A DNA stretch of 64,000 bases, from positions 170,658-234,657 of the forward strand of contig NZ_JACYUD010000004.1 of assembly GCF_014841565.1 (NCBI RefSeq), read 5' to 3'. This DNA is from Rhizobium sp. CFBP 8762. Lineage in GTDB: Bacteria > Pseudomonadota > Alphaproteobacteria > Rhizobiales > Rhizobiaceae. A program made the translations under genes and the position numbers. Each line of letters opens with the position of its first letter. Position 1 is the stretch's first letter. The notes under the pieces are model-generated. The model saw only the letters and a program-made list of their open reading frames with translations. It had not been told where the DNA came from and searched no databases. Below, piece by piece: positions 47,356 through 56,437 of this stretch.

Positions 47356-48365
47356 TGAAAATCGGTTTCATCGGATTTGGCGCTCATATGCGGGAATACC
47401 TCCTCCCAACCTGGAGGACATTTTTCGGCGTCGAAATTGCAGGCATTTGCGACATTGATCCTCGTAAGAGACAAGAAGCAGTTGCGCTTTGCGGTATCCG
47501 AAATGACATTGTGTTTGACGATTATCGAGCGATGATGGACACTACTAAGCCCGATGCCATTGTCGCAGCTTGCTACCCAAACGAACACTTTCGAATTGCA
47601 AGGGAATCGATTGAAAGATCCATTCCGGTCTTCATAGAGAAGCCGCTAGCCTCGACTATGGCTCAGGTCGAAGACTTAATCGAACAAGCTGCGCGAAAAA
47701 ATATTGTTACAGCAGTTGGCATGAATTTTCGTTTTGCAGAAGTGACAAAACGGTTATCGGAGATTGCTGGCGGCCATTTTAACACGATATCGCTGCGTCA
47801 GTTAGCAAACAAGCCAGCTGGGTGCCTGTGGGATTACACAAGTCCGCTCAAGTCATTTCTCCATGCACAAACCATTCACGGCCTCGACATGCTAATTTAC
47901 CTGTGTGGACCAGTGGATAAATTAGACGTTGTTCACGACAACCATGGCGATTGCATTATTTTTACCACGGTGATGCGCTTCTCAAGTGGCGCTCATGGTA
48001 GCCTGATTACTAGTAATACCTCCCCACACTTCGTGTTTGATTTCGATGCAATCTGTCGCGACACGGTCCATGTGACTGCTCGTTCGATGTGGGACATCAC
48101 GGTGTCCGAAATCGGAAAAACCTATGTCAACGGCGAGCAGAAGAAGTGGCGTGACTCATGGACGCCCAGCCCACTTGCTTCAGGCTTTGATCGTTCAGGT
48201 TTCCGCGGTGAGATCGAAGATTTTATCGCTACCATCCGGGCGAACAGGGGCGCATCAGGATCGTCTACCGCCTTTGCAACGCTGCATGAAACGTTCCGCT
48301 GCCTGGAAGAAATTGAAGCCCAATGCCAAAGTAATCCGACCATCGTAAAAGAACTGGCCTCGTAA
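47355..48365 (+). CDS. Gfo/Idh/MocA-family oxidoreductase of the cluster
   Basis: 336 residues. Rossmann start MKIGFIGFGAHMREYLLPTW, cofactor motif FIEKPLASTMAQVEDLIEQA, and HAQTIHGLDMLIYLCGPVD with the His position of the active site. Expected to oxidise a sugar, nucleotide sugar or nucleoside hydroxyl to a ketone (NAD). Next to a DegT-type aminotransferase it would supply the ketone to be aminated, as NtdC for NtdA in kanosamine synthesis. Substrate unknown. Confidence 0.85.
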   Translation: MKIGFIGFGAHMREYLLPTWRTFFGVEIAGICDIDPRKRQEAVALCGIRNDIVFDDYRAMMDTTKPDAIVAACYPNEHFRIARESIERSIPVFIEKPLASTMAQVEDLIEQAARKNIVTAVGMNFRFAEVTKRLSEIAGGHFNTISLRQLANKPAGCLWDYTSPLKSFLHAQTIHGLDMLIYLCGPVDKLDVVHDNHGDCIIFTTVMRFSSGAHGSLITSNTSPHFVFDFDAICRDTVHVTARSMWDITVSEIGKTYVNGEQKKWRDSWTPSPLASGFDRSGFRGEIEDFIATIRANRGASGSSTAFATLHETFRCLEEIEAQCQSNPTIVKELAS

Positions 48366-48366
48366 A

Positions 48367-49521
48367 ATGAACCACCAGCAAGCCCCGAACAAAACATTTC
48401 AGAACCTGCACATAAATTTTGTTCAATCGGACCTTGACGCTGTTCTAGGGTCATTCAACACAGTCAGTTTCTCAGGGAAGTCCCCGATTATAAAAGACTA
48501 TGAAAAAGTAATTGCCAAATGGTTTGGAACAGACTTAGCGCTGGCTTGTGCAAATGGCACAATCGCAATTGAGCTTGCCCTACGTAGTCTTGAAGTCGGT
48601 CCAGGCGACTACGTTGCGCTTCCGCCTACTGCGCCAATCATGACGATATTACCAATTATTACGATCGGCGCGACACCAGTCTTTTGTGACGTCGCAACAG
48701 GGTCGTTCTCTGCAGACCTCGACCACCTATCAGATCTACGCTCAAGATATCCGATTAAAGCGCTGATTGTGGTTCCGATGTGGGGCTATCCATTGTCGAT
48801 GGAGAAAACCGCTCAATACTGCAAAAAACATAACATTGCACTTATCGAAGATTGCGCCCATGCGATCGGTACAAAAGCCGATGGCAAATATCTTGGTTTA
48901 TTTGGCGATGTAGCAACCTTTTCCACGCATGAGCGAAAACTAGTAAGTACCGGAGAGGGCGGATTTTGCCTTGTCCGAGACGAAATTGTGTACGAGAAAA
49001 TGTTGTCATGGCAGCATCACGGGCTGGTAGCGTCGAACCGCGATAGACAGTACCGGCTCGGAGAGGCTGTTGGTACGAACTTCAAACTTTCGCCGCTATG
49101 TGCTGCCCTCGGAATCAACCAATTTAACCGCCTCGCACAAAAAATCGCAGAAAGGCGAGAACGTGTAACGGCGATGCGGGAGCAACTCGCTGATTTATCC
49201 GATATTAAAGAGTTCGATCGGTTCCAATCTGCCGAGGTCAACGGATACTCGATGGTGTTTCGTTATCTCGGCGGATCATGCCGCTCCAAGGCCGCTCAAC
49301 TCGCAGCGCGTGGCGTTATCTCCGACACAACACGCTACGGCTACAAACCGCTTTATAAAGAGCCAGCATTTGTCGAATATGCTGAACCCTGTCCGAACGC
49401 TGAACAACTTATCGAAACCATTTTCACGGTCCCGTGCCACGAGGGACTATCGACCGACGACATGTCGATCATTTCCACCGCTGTGCACGACATATTCGGG
49501 CGCAAGGACGGGGCAGAATGA
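48367..49521 (+). CDS. DegT/DnrJ/EryC1/StrS aminotransferase 1
   Basis: 384 residues, PLP enzyme transferring an amino group to a keto-sugar-type substrate. Seen: FGTDLALACANGTIAIELAL (phosphate-binding), ALIEDCAHAIGTKADGKYLG with the Asp that pairs with PLP, FSTHERKLVSTGEGGFCLVR with the Schiff-base Lys191, and the usual C-terminal FTVPCHEGLS. All key residues are present, so a working aminotransferase. Starts 1 base after the dehydrogenase stop and overlaps the next gene. Confidence 0.92.
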   Translation: MNHQQAPNKTFQNLHINFVQSDLDAVLGSFNTVSFSGKSPIIKDYEKVIAKWFGTDLALACANGTIAIELALRSLEVGPGDYVALPPTAPIMTILPIITIGATPVFCDVATGSFSADLDHLSDLRSRYPIKALIVVPMWGYPLSMEKTAQYCKKHNIALIEDCAHAIGTKADGKYLGLFGDVATFSTHERKLVSTGEGGFCLVRDEIVYEKMLSWQHHGLVASNRDRQYRLGEAVGTNFKLSPLCAALGINQFNRLAQKIAERRERVTAMREQLADLSDIKEFDRFQSAEVNGYSMVFRYLGGSCRSKAAQLAARGVISDTTRYGYKPLYKEPAFVEYAEPCPNAEQLIETIFTVPCHEGLSTDDMSIISTAVHDIFGRKDGAE

Positions 49522-50510
49522 CTGTGGTTCTCGACCAAATCGGATTGCAAGCCGTTGTTGAAATGTCGGCCTTTTATGGGGAAATCGAAGGCGAGCAGAT
49601 TGATGTATTCGAAGGAGTACTTGCATCGCTTACCGGTTTTGAGCGGTGCGTGGCCACATCTTCCGAGAGTGGTGCCATCAGCGTAATGATCGGAGCGTTA
49701 GGTTTGCAGCCGGGCGATCGAGTCATTGTCTCGCCCGCGCTGTGCTATCGGAATATCTTCGCCTTACTCCATGCGGGCATCGAACTTATTTACACCGACT
49801 TCTCTCCGACAAGCTTCCTTCCAAATCTGGAAGAGATCGCAGAGCGTTTGCTTTCGAGTGTAAAGGCCGTGATCGTTTCCTTACCTTGGGGGTACCCGGA
49901 GAGTCTTGCGGGCCTTCGGTCGCTTACAAGCGCTAATTTGGTACCATTGGTCCTCGACATTACCAACTTTCTTGGACCTTTGATGGCTACACCGCGCTTA
50001 GCAGCGGATTGTGATGTCGCGGTTCTTTCCATGGCAGAGGGACGGTCCGACTTATCTCTTGGCGAAGGTGGCGCCATATTCTTTCGAGATGTGACGCTAG
50101 CGGCGAAAGCGAAAAGCTATACGCGGTTTTCTGACTTGGATGGTGTTCACCTTGGCATCAATCAAAAGCTCAGCCCAGTTCAGGCAACTTTCGGGCTGGA
50201 GCGGCTCAAAGCCTTGCCAAAGGAACTTTCGATTCATCAACAAGATCTCTGTGCGCTGTCAGAGAACATAAGTACGAAGGGTATTGCTGTGCTGTGTCCT
50301 TCAAGCTCGCTCAACGGGATAGTCGGCGGAGCAGTGGTCGCATGTCGAGCCGCCGTAGCGAATTGGAGTGGTGAATGCCAATTTGCATATCTTGAGCTCA
50401 GCAACAGGTTACCGACGTTGAGACAGTTTGCGCGCGATTGCCCGAATGCTCACGCGACAGCAGCACGGTGGTGCGGTGTCAGCAGCACCTTTGTAGGGAG
50501 GACACGGTGA
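49518..50510 (+). CDS. DegT/StrS-family protein 2, catalytic Lys replaced by Ser
   Basis: 330 residues from ATG 49518. The fold is clear (CVATSSESGAISVMIGALGL, VPLVLDITNFLGPLM with the PLP-pairing Asp), but the segment aligned to the Schiff-base motif reads SMAEGRSDLSLGEGGAIFFR: Ser177 sits five residues before GEGG where both sister proteins have Lys. It therefore cannot form the usual internal aldimine. It could be a non-catalytic subunit paired with a sister protein, or a dehydratase-like variant such as ColD, which has His at this spot. C-terminus shorter than the sisters. Confidence 0.85.
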   Translation: MTVVLDQIGLQAVVEMSAFYGEIEGEQIDVFEGVLASLTGFERCVATSSESGAISVMIGALGLQPGDRVIVSPALCYRNIFALLHAGIELIYTDFSPTSFLPNLEEIAERLLSSVKAVIVSLPWGYPESLAGLRSLTSANLVPLVLDITNFLGPLMATPRLAADCDVAVLSMAEGRSDLSLGEGGAIFFRDVTLAAKAKSYTRFSDLDGVHLGINQKLSPVQATFGLERLKALPKELSIHQQDLCALSENISTKGIAVLCPSSSLNGIVGGAVVACRAAVANWSGECQFAYLELSNRLPTLRQFARDCPNAHATAARWCGVSSTFVGRTR

Positions 50511-51610
50511 ACTCACTGTCGTTAACTGATCGGTTCGACCCAGTTGGACCAAATGAAACCGCCTTCCTTGGCAAAGCGATCGAAACCAGCATATCAGGTC
50601 AGTCCTCAATAGTGAGCTACTATGAGGATCAACTGCGGGAGCATTTTGGTGTTCGTGAAGCGATCGCTGTCTCCTCAGGTTTTGGAGCACTTGTGGTTGC
50701 ATTGAGTGCGATGGGCCTTGAACCAGGCGATAAGGTTCTGCTGACGCCAACCTGCCCGCTGTGCACCGCTTATGCGCTGACATTTATGCGACTGGAGCCC
50801 GTCTTTTGCGATATTTGCCGGGACGACTTTTCGATGAGTGTGGACCATGCGGCGTTTCGCTTGGATTCGATGACACGTGCAATAATCGACATACCGATGT
50901 GGGGCTACCCGATCGCCGCGGACGCCACCGAAAAGTTTGCAAAAGAACATAAACTTCAATTTCTTGTCGATGTCGCACTTGCGCACCAAACCAAACTACA
51001 TGGCCAATTCCTCTGCAAATACGCAGGCGCGGCAACGTTCTCGACGCACTCGAGCAAGAACATAGTTACTGGAGAAGGTGGCGTTGTATTAACGGATGAT
51101 CCTAACCTCGCGTCCAAGGCTCGTAAGTTTTGCCATCCAAACAATCCGCAATCCGCAAATCCCGGTCTAAACTACGCGCTTGGCGGGCTGCAGGCCGCTC
51201 TCGGAGTTTCCCGGCTGCCTCGACTGGAATCTGATGTGGTCCACCGACAAGCAATTATGCGGCACATTACTAACGGTTTAGACAATCCGCATTTGGAGGT
51301 ACTGCCAATAACAACAGGCGGAACCCCTGGTGGAACGAAGTTGATCGTACGCGAAGTGTCAGGCAACAACCGACAGCTTCTTCGCCACCAGCTAGATCAT
51401 GGCGTACCGTCAGACATAGCGAACTACAACTGCAAGCCACTGTATGAGTATCCCGTTTTTTATGATCGTTCGGTCTCGTGCCCGAACGCGGAGAAGATGT
51501 TGCAGTCGATAACGACGATCCCCGTTCACCCAGAGGTTGATTTCGAAACAGCAAACGAGATCATTGAAATTCTCAATTCCTACCGACCGGCAGTAAAGGA
51601 AGGATTGTGA
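50507..51610 (+). CDS. DegT/StrS-family aminotransferase 3
   Basis: 367 residues from a GTG that overlaps the previous stop; GGGAGG lies just before it. AIAVSSGFGALVVALSAMGL, FLVDVALAHQTKLHGQFLCK with the PLP Asp, and FSTHSSKNIVTGEGGVVLTD with Lys184. A working PLP enzyme by motif. It is more like protein 1 than other families known to me (shared MWGYP, NCKPLYEYPVF and SCPNAE patterns), suggesting that the three arose by duplication. The second amination step or a 3,4-dehydration is possible. Confidence 0.88.
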   Translation: MNSLSLTDRFDPVGPNETAFLGKAIETSISGQSSIVSYYEDQLREHFGVREAIAVSSGFGALVVALSAMGLEPGDKVLLTPTCPLCTAYALTFMRLEPVFCDICRDDFSMSVDHAAFRLDSMTRAIIDIPMWGYPIAADATEKFAKEHKLQFLVDVALAHQTKLHGQFLCKYAGAATFSTHSSKNIVTGEGGVVLTDDPNLASKARKFCHPNNPQSANPGLNYALGGLQAALGVSRLPRLESDVVHRQAIMRHITNGLDNPHLEVLPITTGGTPGGTKLIVREVSGNNRQLLRHQLDHGVPSDIANYNCKPLYEYPVFYDRSVSCPNAEKMLQSITTIPVHPEVDFETANEIIEILNSYRPAVKEGL

Positions 51611-52974
51611 TGAACTCCTCCAATCCTTCGCAGTTCCGGCGAGCAATTGTGATCGGTGCCAGTATCGCCGGCAGTCTTGTCGCGAAGACGCTGGCGAGCC
51701 GGTTTGAGGAAGTTGTAATACTGGATCGGGACAGGCTTCCAGAAGGCCCTACTCCTCGATCAACTGTCCCGCAAGAACATCACGTGCATCTGCTTCTGCA
51801 GCGTGGGCGTGAGATCATGGAATCATTCTATCCTGGTTTTCTTACAAATATTGAGGAAGGCGGCGCAGAAATCGTCGACCTTTCGCACGGTGTCATGTGG
51901 CACTTAGCGGGGCGGTGGAAACACCGTTGGCCGACTGGATTCACCGCCCACTATTGTTCCAGAACGCTTATTGAGCATACACTAAGAAAGCGCGCTGCGG
52001 AGCTACCTAATGTTAGCATACGCCAGAACACTACCGTTAGCGAAATCGTTCACGACGACGAATCCAAGCGAGTAACGGGGGTTTCGCTTATCGGATCTGA
52101 TGGTGTCACAGAAGAGCTCTCGGCAGACCTCGTCATAGACGCTAGCGGCCGCGGAACCCGGTCACCGGCGTGGGTCAAAGAGCTCGGGTATGGGGTGGTC
52201 AAAGAAGAACAAGTCATCTCGCGCCTTGGATATGTTTCTCGTATTTACAAGCGCGGTGCATCAGATGCAAGAAATTGGACAGTCTTACTTTGTACACCCA
52301 AATTGCCGGACCAGCGTAAAATGGCGGTGATAAGTCCAATCGAGGGCGACCGCTTTATGGTTACAACAGGTGGCTGGTTGGGTGCTTTTCCGGAACTTAA
52401 CGAAGAGAGTTTCCTAGAACACCTCAAGTCACTCTCGGTACCAGACCTTCATGACGCTGTTCGTAAGCTGGAGCCAATTAGTGAATTTAAGCGCTTTCGC
52501 CTGCCTGGAAGCTTGAGACGCCACTATGAGAAAATGTCAAACTGGCCCGGAAATTACTTGGTTGTTGGTGACGCACTCTGCTCTATCAACCCGATATACA
52601 GTCAAGGTATGAGCGTTTCTGCGATGCAGATTGAAACATTAGAGGCGTGCATTGACTCATATCTAGCGGACAAAATTGAAGCGAAAACGCTATTTGAACG
52701 TCTGTTCGCGGTGACTGAGCGATCGTGGCAACAAGCAAAAGATGGCGATGAAAGGTTGCCTGAGCTCGGAATAAGGCCCAAGTGGTCCGGCAAGCTTTTG
52801 AATATATATTTTGACGCATTGATTGCTGCGTCGGCACACAGTCGCACGATCACGATTGCGCTTCTCAAATCTAATAATCTCGTCGCTGGTGAGCACACCG
52901 TTTTTCACCCTAGGGTCCTGATTTCGGTCGCGACCGAATCTCTGGCCCGGCTTTTTAACTTGCGTGCAAGATGA
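51610..52974 (+). CDS. FAD-dependent oxidoreductase (monooxygenase/geranylgeranyl-reductase-like)
   Basis: 454 residues. N-terminal FAD site AIVIGASIAGSLVAKTLASR ending in VVILDRD; middle DLVIDASGRGTRSPAWVKEL; C-terminal FAD block YLVVGDALCSINPIYSQGMS. This is the aromatic hydroxylase/geranylgeranyl reductase fold, also used by halogenases. No halogenase WxWxIP motif is seen. A tailoring oxidation or reduction is likely. Starts at ATG 51610 overlapping the previous stop and ends in an ATGA overlap with the HAD gene. Confidence 0.85.
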   Translation: MNSSNPSQFRRAIVIGASIAGSLVAKTLASRFEEVVILDRDRLPEGPTPRSTVPQEHHVHLLLQRGREIMESFYPGFLTNIEEGGAEIVDLSHGVMWHLAGRWKHRWPTGFTAHYCSRTLIEHTLRKRAAELPNVSIRQNTTVSEIVHDDESKRVTGVSLIGSDGVTEELSADLVIDASGRGTRSPAWVKELGYGVVKEEQVISRLGYVSRIYKRGASDARNWTVLLCTPKLPDQRKMAVISPIEGDRFMVTTGGWLGAFPELNEESFLEHLKSLSVPDLHDAVRKLEPISEFKRFRLPGSLRRHYEKMSNWPGNYLVVGDALCSINPIYSQGMSVSAMQIETLEACIDSYLADKIEAKTLFERLFAVTERSWQQAKDGDERLPELGIRPKWSGKLLNIYFDALIAASAHSRTITIALLKSNNLVAGEHTVFHPRVLISVATESLARLFNLRAR

Positions 52975-53666
52975 TCCCAGTGAGCAGAGACACTAAAATT
53001 TCTCATATTATATTCGATTGGAACGGGACCTTAGTGGACGACATTGCTTTAGCTGTGAAGAGCGTCAACACGGTCTTGGATGAGCAGTGGCTTCCGCACA
53101 TTGATGCTTCGATGTACCGCCAGCAGTTCGGGTTCCCTGTAAAGACATTTTATGAGGGTCTTGGGATTGATTTTAATAAGATGTCCTTTGTGCGGTTAAT
53201 TGAGGTATATTTGGGCATCTTTAATCGGGGCCTTAACGCCTGCAAGCTGCATCAAGACGCTGAAGCATGCTTTTTGTGGGCGGCCAATTCTGCGATTCCT
53301 ACCTCCGTGCTTTCAGCAAGCCAACAACATACGCTCAATGCCAACCTCGAGCATTATCACCTAGACGGGTTCATCTCACACTGCTTCGGCCTTGATGGAA
53401 CGGAGGCTGACGGGAAGTTTGATCTTGCCCGGCGCCTCGACACGGTTCTCGGCCATCCCGGAGAAGCCGCCCTCATGGTGGGCGATACTGACCACGATAT
53501 CGAGGTTGCACGGATTTGCGGATGGCGTGTCGCTACTGTTTCGCACGGTCATCAGTCCCGTGAGCGACTCCTTCAGTATCACGGTGCGGTGTTTCCAAGC
53601 CTAGTCGCGCTCTTTGAACACCACTTTCCAGGAACCGACATGAGGAGGTTTGCGAATGTTGCCTGA
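52971..53666 (+). CDS. HAD-superfamily phosphatase 1 (Gph-like)
   Basis: 231 residues. Motif I IIFDWNGTLVDDIALAVKSV (nucleophile Asp followed by Asn-Gly-Thr, with the usual second Asp replaced by Asn; these positions vary among phosphatases), motif II PTSVLSASQQHTL, Lys in EADGKFDLA, motif IV LMVGDTDHDIEVARICGW. Resembles phosphoglycolate phosphatases. In the cluster it would remove a phosphate from an intermediate. The Asn at the acid/base position could alter activity. Confidence 0.82.
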   Translation: MIPVSRDTKISHIIFDWNGTLVDDIALAVKSVNTVLDEQWLPHIDASMYRQQFGFPVKTFYEGLGIDFNKMSFVRLIEVYLGIFNRGLNACKLHQDAEACFLWAANSAIPTSVLSASQQHTLNANLEHYHLDGFISHCFGLDGTEADGKFDLARRLDTVLGHPGEAALMVGDTDHDIEVARICGWRVATVSHGHQSRERLLQYHGAVFPSLVALFEHHFPGTDMRRFANVA

Positions 53667-54771
53667 AAATTTTTTGCAACCCGTATTGCTTTGCGCTCTT
53701 GCGTTGAGTTTTCTATTTCGTGGAATCGTTTGGTTCTACTATCGAGACGGTAAACGAATACTGCCTTTATTGAAGCTTGCATCAAATACAGGCATCACAG
53801 AGCGATATTACAAGCCCCTCGATAATTGGCTGTCTCCGTTGCCTTTCTTGTATTGTTGGCTGGAAATATTTTCTGCGGTCCTGTTCTTCCGCTGGACTAG
53901 TTACAATTTATTTTCTGGTGCCCTTCTCGCGGTCGTGGCGAGCGGTCGAATGCGGGCTTTGCAAGAGATCGGACATAACGCTTTGCATGCTGCGTTGTGC
54001 CCATCAAAATCGCTCCAATGGGTGTTGGGGAACATCTTTTTCCAATTCCCGACAGTAAAACGAGATATGGATTCGCGATTTCAGACGCATGTCAAAGACC
54101 ACCATCCGAACGCTGATATTCCGGGTAAGGATCCGAATTTGAAGCGCGTTATTCGGGCTGGTATGGTGCCGGGAATAACGACATTCGGTTTTGTGATGGC
54201 CCTGTTCTATCCGATCAGCCCCAAAGGTGTTCTTGCGACAGTGAAAGGGAATCTATCGGACGCTATGTTTGAGAACTCTTCTTCCTACATTGTTTTTCTG
54301 AGAGTCCTAGTTACTGTTTCCGTGATCGGTCTATACTTGTCTATTGGTGGACCGTCGGCACTCGTGGTCGGATGGATTATTCCGGTTTTCTTAATCTATC
54401 CGTTGTTTGCTTGGTGGTCCCTACTTTCGAAGCATCGCTGGCATACTACATACATTCCAACAGCCGACAAAAGGGCACATGACTACGAACATGGTCGCGC
54501 AACTGATTTTCCGGGACTTTTCGGAATCATCCATCGATATCTCATTTTCCCGATGTCGGACGCATATCATCTTGCCCATCACATCTATCCATTTGTGCGG
54601 TCGGAATACTTGCCCGAGGTCGATCGTGCTTTGAAAGTCCGGGAGCCGCGGTACACACAGTATATTTCCAGCGGCATGCTCTTCGGTTTCGATGGTCAAC
54701 CAGCCGCGCTATCGGAACTCTACCATCGATTAGTTCGGCCGGCGACTGCCAGTGAAGTGACCATAAATTGA
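53656..54771 (+). CDS. Fatty-acid-desaturase-type membrane di-iron enzyme
   Basis: 371 residues from ATG 53656 after GAGGAGG. Several hydrophobic segments (LCALALSFLFRGIVWFYY, FLYCWLEIFSAVLFF, LVTVSVIGLYLSIGG) surround three His boxes: GHNALHA (His107, His111), HVKDHH (His145, 149, 150) and HLAHH (His305, 308, 309), the di-iron ligands of membrane desaturases and hydroxylases. No acyl-chain gene lies nearby, so it may act on a small molecule, as RtxC does in rhizobitoxine synthesis. Substrate unknown. Confidence 0.87.
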   Translation: MLPENFLQPVLLCALALSFLFRGIVWFYYRDGKRILPLLKLASNTGITERYYKPLDNWLSPLPFLYCWLEIFSAVLFFRWTSYNLFSGALLAVVASGRMRALQEIGHNALHAALCPSKSLQWVLGNIFFQFPTVKRDMDSRFQTHVKDHHPNADIPGKDPNLKRVIRAGMVPGITTFGFVMALFYPISPKGVLATVKGNLSDAMFENSSSYIVFLRVLVTVSVIGLYLSIGGPSALVVGWIIPVFLIYPLFAWWSLLSKHRWHTTYIPTADKRAHDYEHGRATDFPGLFGIIHRYLIFPMSDAYHLAHHIYPFVRSEYLPEVDRALKVREPRYTQYISSGMLFGFDGQPAALSELYHRLVRPATASEVTIN

Positions 54772-54813
54772 CGCGGCGGATAGCCGTCTTGCCTGTCATG
54801 GAGAGGAACAAAG

Positions 54814-55710
54814 ATGAGCGGTCACCATACTATCGGGATAATTAGCGGCAGTGGCATGCAATCGATGGCAATCTTGAAAGATGTTGCCGAGGTAGCTGTG
54901 GAGACCCCGTTTGGGCAGCCGTCCGCGCCATTGATCACGGGTAACATCCACGACGTCCCAGTGGTGGTAATGCGTCGCCACGGTTTAGGCCACACGACGC
55001 TTCCTTCAGAAATAAATGCACGGGCAAACATCACCGCATTGAAACTACTTGGTGTCCGGCAAGTCGTTTCATTATCGGCAGTCGGCGGTCTGGCCGAACA
55101 CGCACCTCCAGGAACGTTCGTTCTGGTTGACCAGTTCATCGATCGGACGTACCTCCGGAAGAAGACATTCTTTGGGGATGGAATCGTTGCCCATGTCAGC
55201 TTTGCTGAACCGGTCTGCTCCGATACTTCCAAGGTCATCGTTTCCTCTCTACGAGATCAGTCAATACCCCATCACGTTGGAGGTACGTATGTGGTGATGG
55301 AGGGGCCACAGTTCTCTACTAAGGCAGAATCCGAATTCCACCGAAGCCTCGGCGCAACAGTGATTGGTATGACCGCAATGCCGGAACCAAAGCTCTGCCG
55401 CGAGGCTGAGATGTGCTACAATATGATTGCCATGGTCACGGACTTTGATTGTTGGCATCCCGATCATGGTGCCGTGACAGCCGATCTCGTGAGTAAGCGA
55501 ATGGCCCAAAATGCGATGAACGCGGAAAAGCTTCTTGCGGACTTGGTTCCGCGGCTTTCTGCACGAACATCACAATGCGTTAGCCATTGCCACTACGCAC
55601 TTGATGGCGCGATCATGACAGATACTTCACAAATTCCCTCGGAAAGTAAAAAGAAGCTGAACTTTCTCTTAAAAAGAGTTCTGGGTGAGGACAATGAAAG
55701 CATAATCTGA
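54814..55710 (+). CDS. S-methyl-5'-thioadenosine phosphorylase-family protein
   Basis: 298 residues of the MTAP/PNP trimeric family: GIISGSGMQSM, RHGLGHTTLPSEINARANI, VVMEGPQFSTKAESEF, IGMTAMPEPKLCREAEMCYN, VTDFDCWH. It cleaves MTA or another purine nucleoside with phosphate. In this cluster it may recycle MTA from a SAM-using step, although no such enzyme is present, or process a nucleoside intermediate. Follows the desaturase gene by 42 bases with GGAG upstream. Confidence 0.88.
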   Translation: MSGHHTIGIISGSGMQSMAILKDVAEVAVETPFGQPSAPLITGNIHDVPVVVMRRHGLGHTTLPSEINARANITALKLLGVRQVVSLSAVGGLAEHAPPGTFVLVDQFIDRTYLRKKTFFGDGIVAHVSFAEPVCSDTSKVIVSSLRDQSIPHHVGGTYVVMEGPQFSTKAESEFHRSLGATVIGMTAMPEPKLCREAEMCYNMIAMVTDFDCWHPDHGAVTADLVSKRMAQNAMNAEKLLADLVPRLSARTSQCVSHCHYALDGAIMTDTSQIPSESKKKLNFLLKRVLGEDNESII

Positions 55711-55750
55711 GCTTTTCTCGCTCAAGATAAAATATTTAGATAGGACAAAG

Positions 55751-56437
55751 ATGCCCATAACCGCTGGCCTACTTTTCGATCTTGATGGAACGATGCTGGA
55801 CACTGACACGCTACATTTAGAAGCATTTCAAATCCTGCTTTCTGGCTACGGTCGCTCCGTTACGGAGCACTATTATCGAACTAAGATAATGGGCGCACCG
55901 ATCGAACAAATTATGGAAGGACTATTCCCTGAGCTAAGCGCCGCCAAGCAATGGAAATTGGGGGAAGAAAAGGAGAGACTGTTCCGGGGTCTTCTGACAG
56001 GGCCTCTGCAAGCCAAAGCCGGTCTGTTTGATGTCTTTGATTGGGCTGATGTTAACAGGATAGGTATCTGTGTCGTTACAAATGCTCCGCGTGACAATGC
56101 CGAAATGATGCTTTCCGGCTTGGGACTAATTAATCGCATTCGCTTTCTCCTAATTGGCGCTGAACTGTTAAAATCGAAACCGGATCCATTTCCCTATCAA
56201 GAAGGGATGAGGCTCTTGAACGTAGACCCATCGACCGCAGTAGCTTTTGAGGATTCCGGGCCTGGGGTTCAATCAGCTTCGTCGGCGGGCCTGCACACAT
56301 TTGGTATGTTAGGCGGGCTTGAAGAGCGCGAACTTCGTGACAAAGGGGCGTCGTGCGTTATCGCTGATTTTCGGGCCCCGGAACTGTGGCGGAAACTGAC
56401 CGATCTCGCTCAACCTGTCCCGGAGAGCCCCCGATGA
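55751..56437 (+). CDS. HAD-superfamily phosphatase 2 (beta-phosphoglucomutase-like)
   Basis: 228 residues with GLLFDLDGTMLDTDTLHLEA (Asp nucleophile and acid/base), CVVTNAPRDNAEMMLSGLG, LKSKPDPFPYQEGMRLLNVD, and VAFEDSGPGVQSASSAGL. All four HAD motifs are complete. A sugar-phosphate phosphatase or mutase; in NtdB-like schemes a HAD enzyme removes the phosphate from an aminated sugar phosphate. Stop overlaps the next start. Confidence 0.85.
   Translation: MPITAGLLFDLDGTMLDTDTLHLEAFQILLSGYGRSVTEHYYRTKIMGAPIEQIMEGLFPELSAAKQWKLGEEKERLFRGLLTGPLQAKAGLFDVFDWADVNRIGICVVTNAPRDNAEMMLSGLGLINRIRFLLIGAELLKSKPDPFPYQEGMRLLNVDPSTAVAFEDSGPGVQSASSAGLHTFGMLGGLEERELRDKGASCVIADFRAPELWRKLTDLAQPVPESPR

Noticed and set aside
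51610..52974. Flavin-dependent halogenase
   Set aside because: The FAD motifs fit, but the halogenase WxWxIP signature was not found, so only an FAD-dependent oxidoreductase is claimed.
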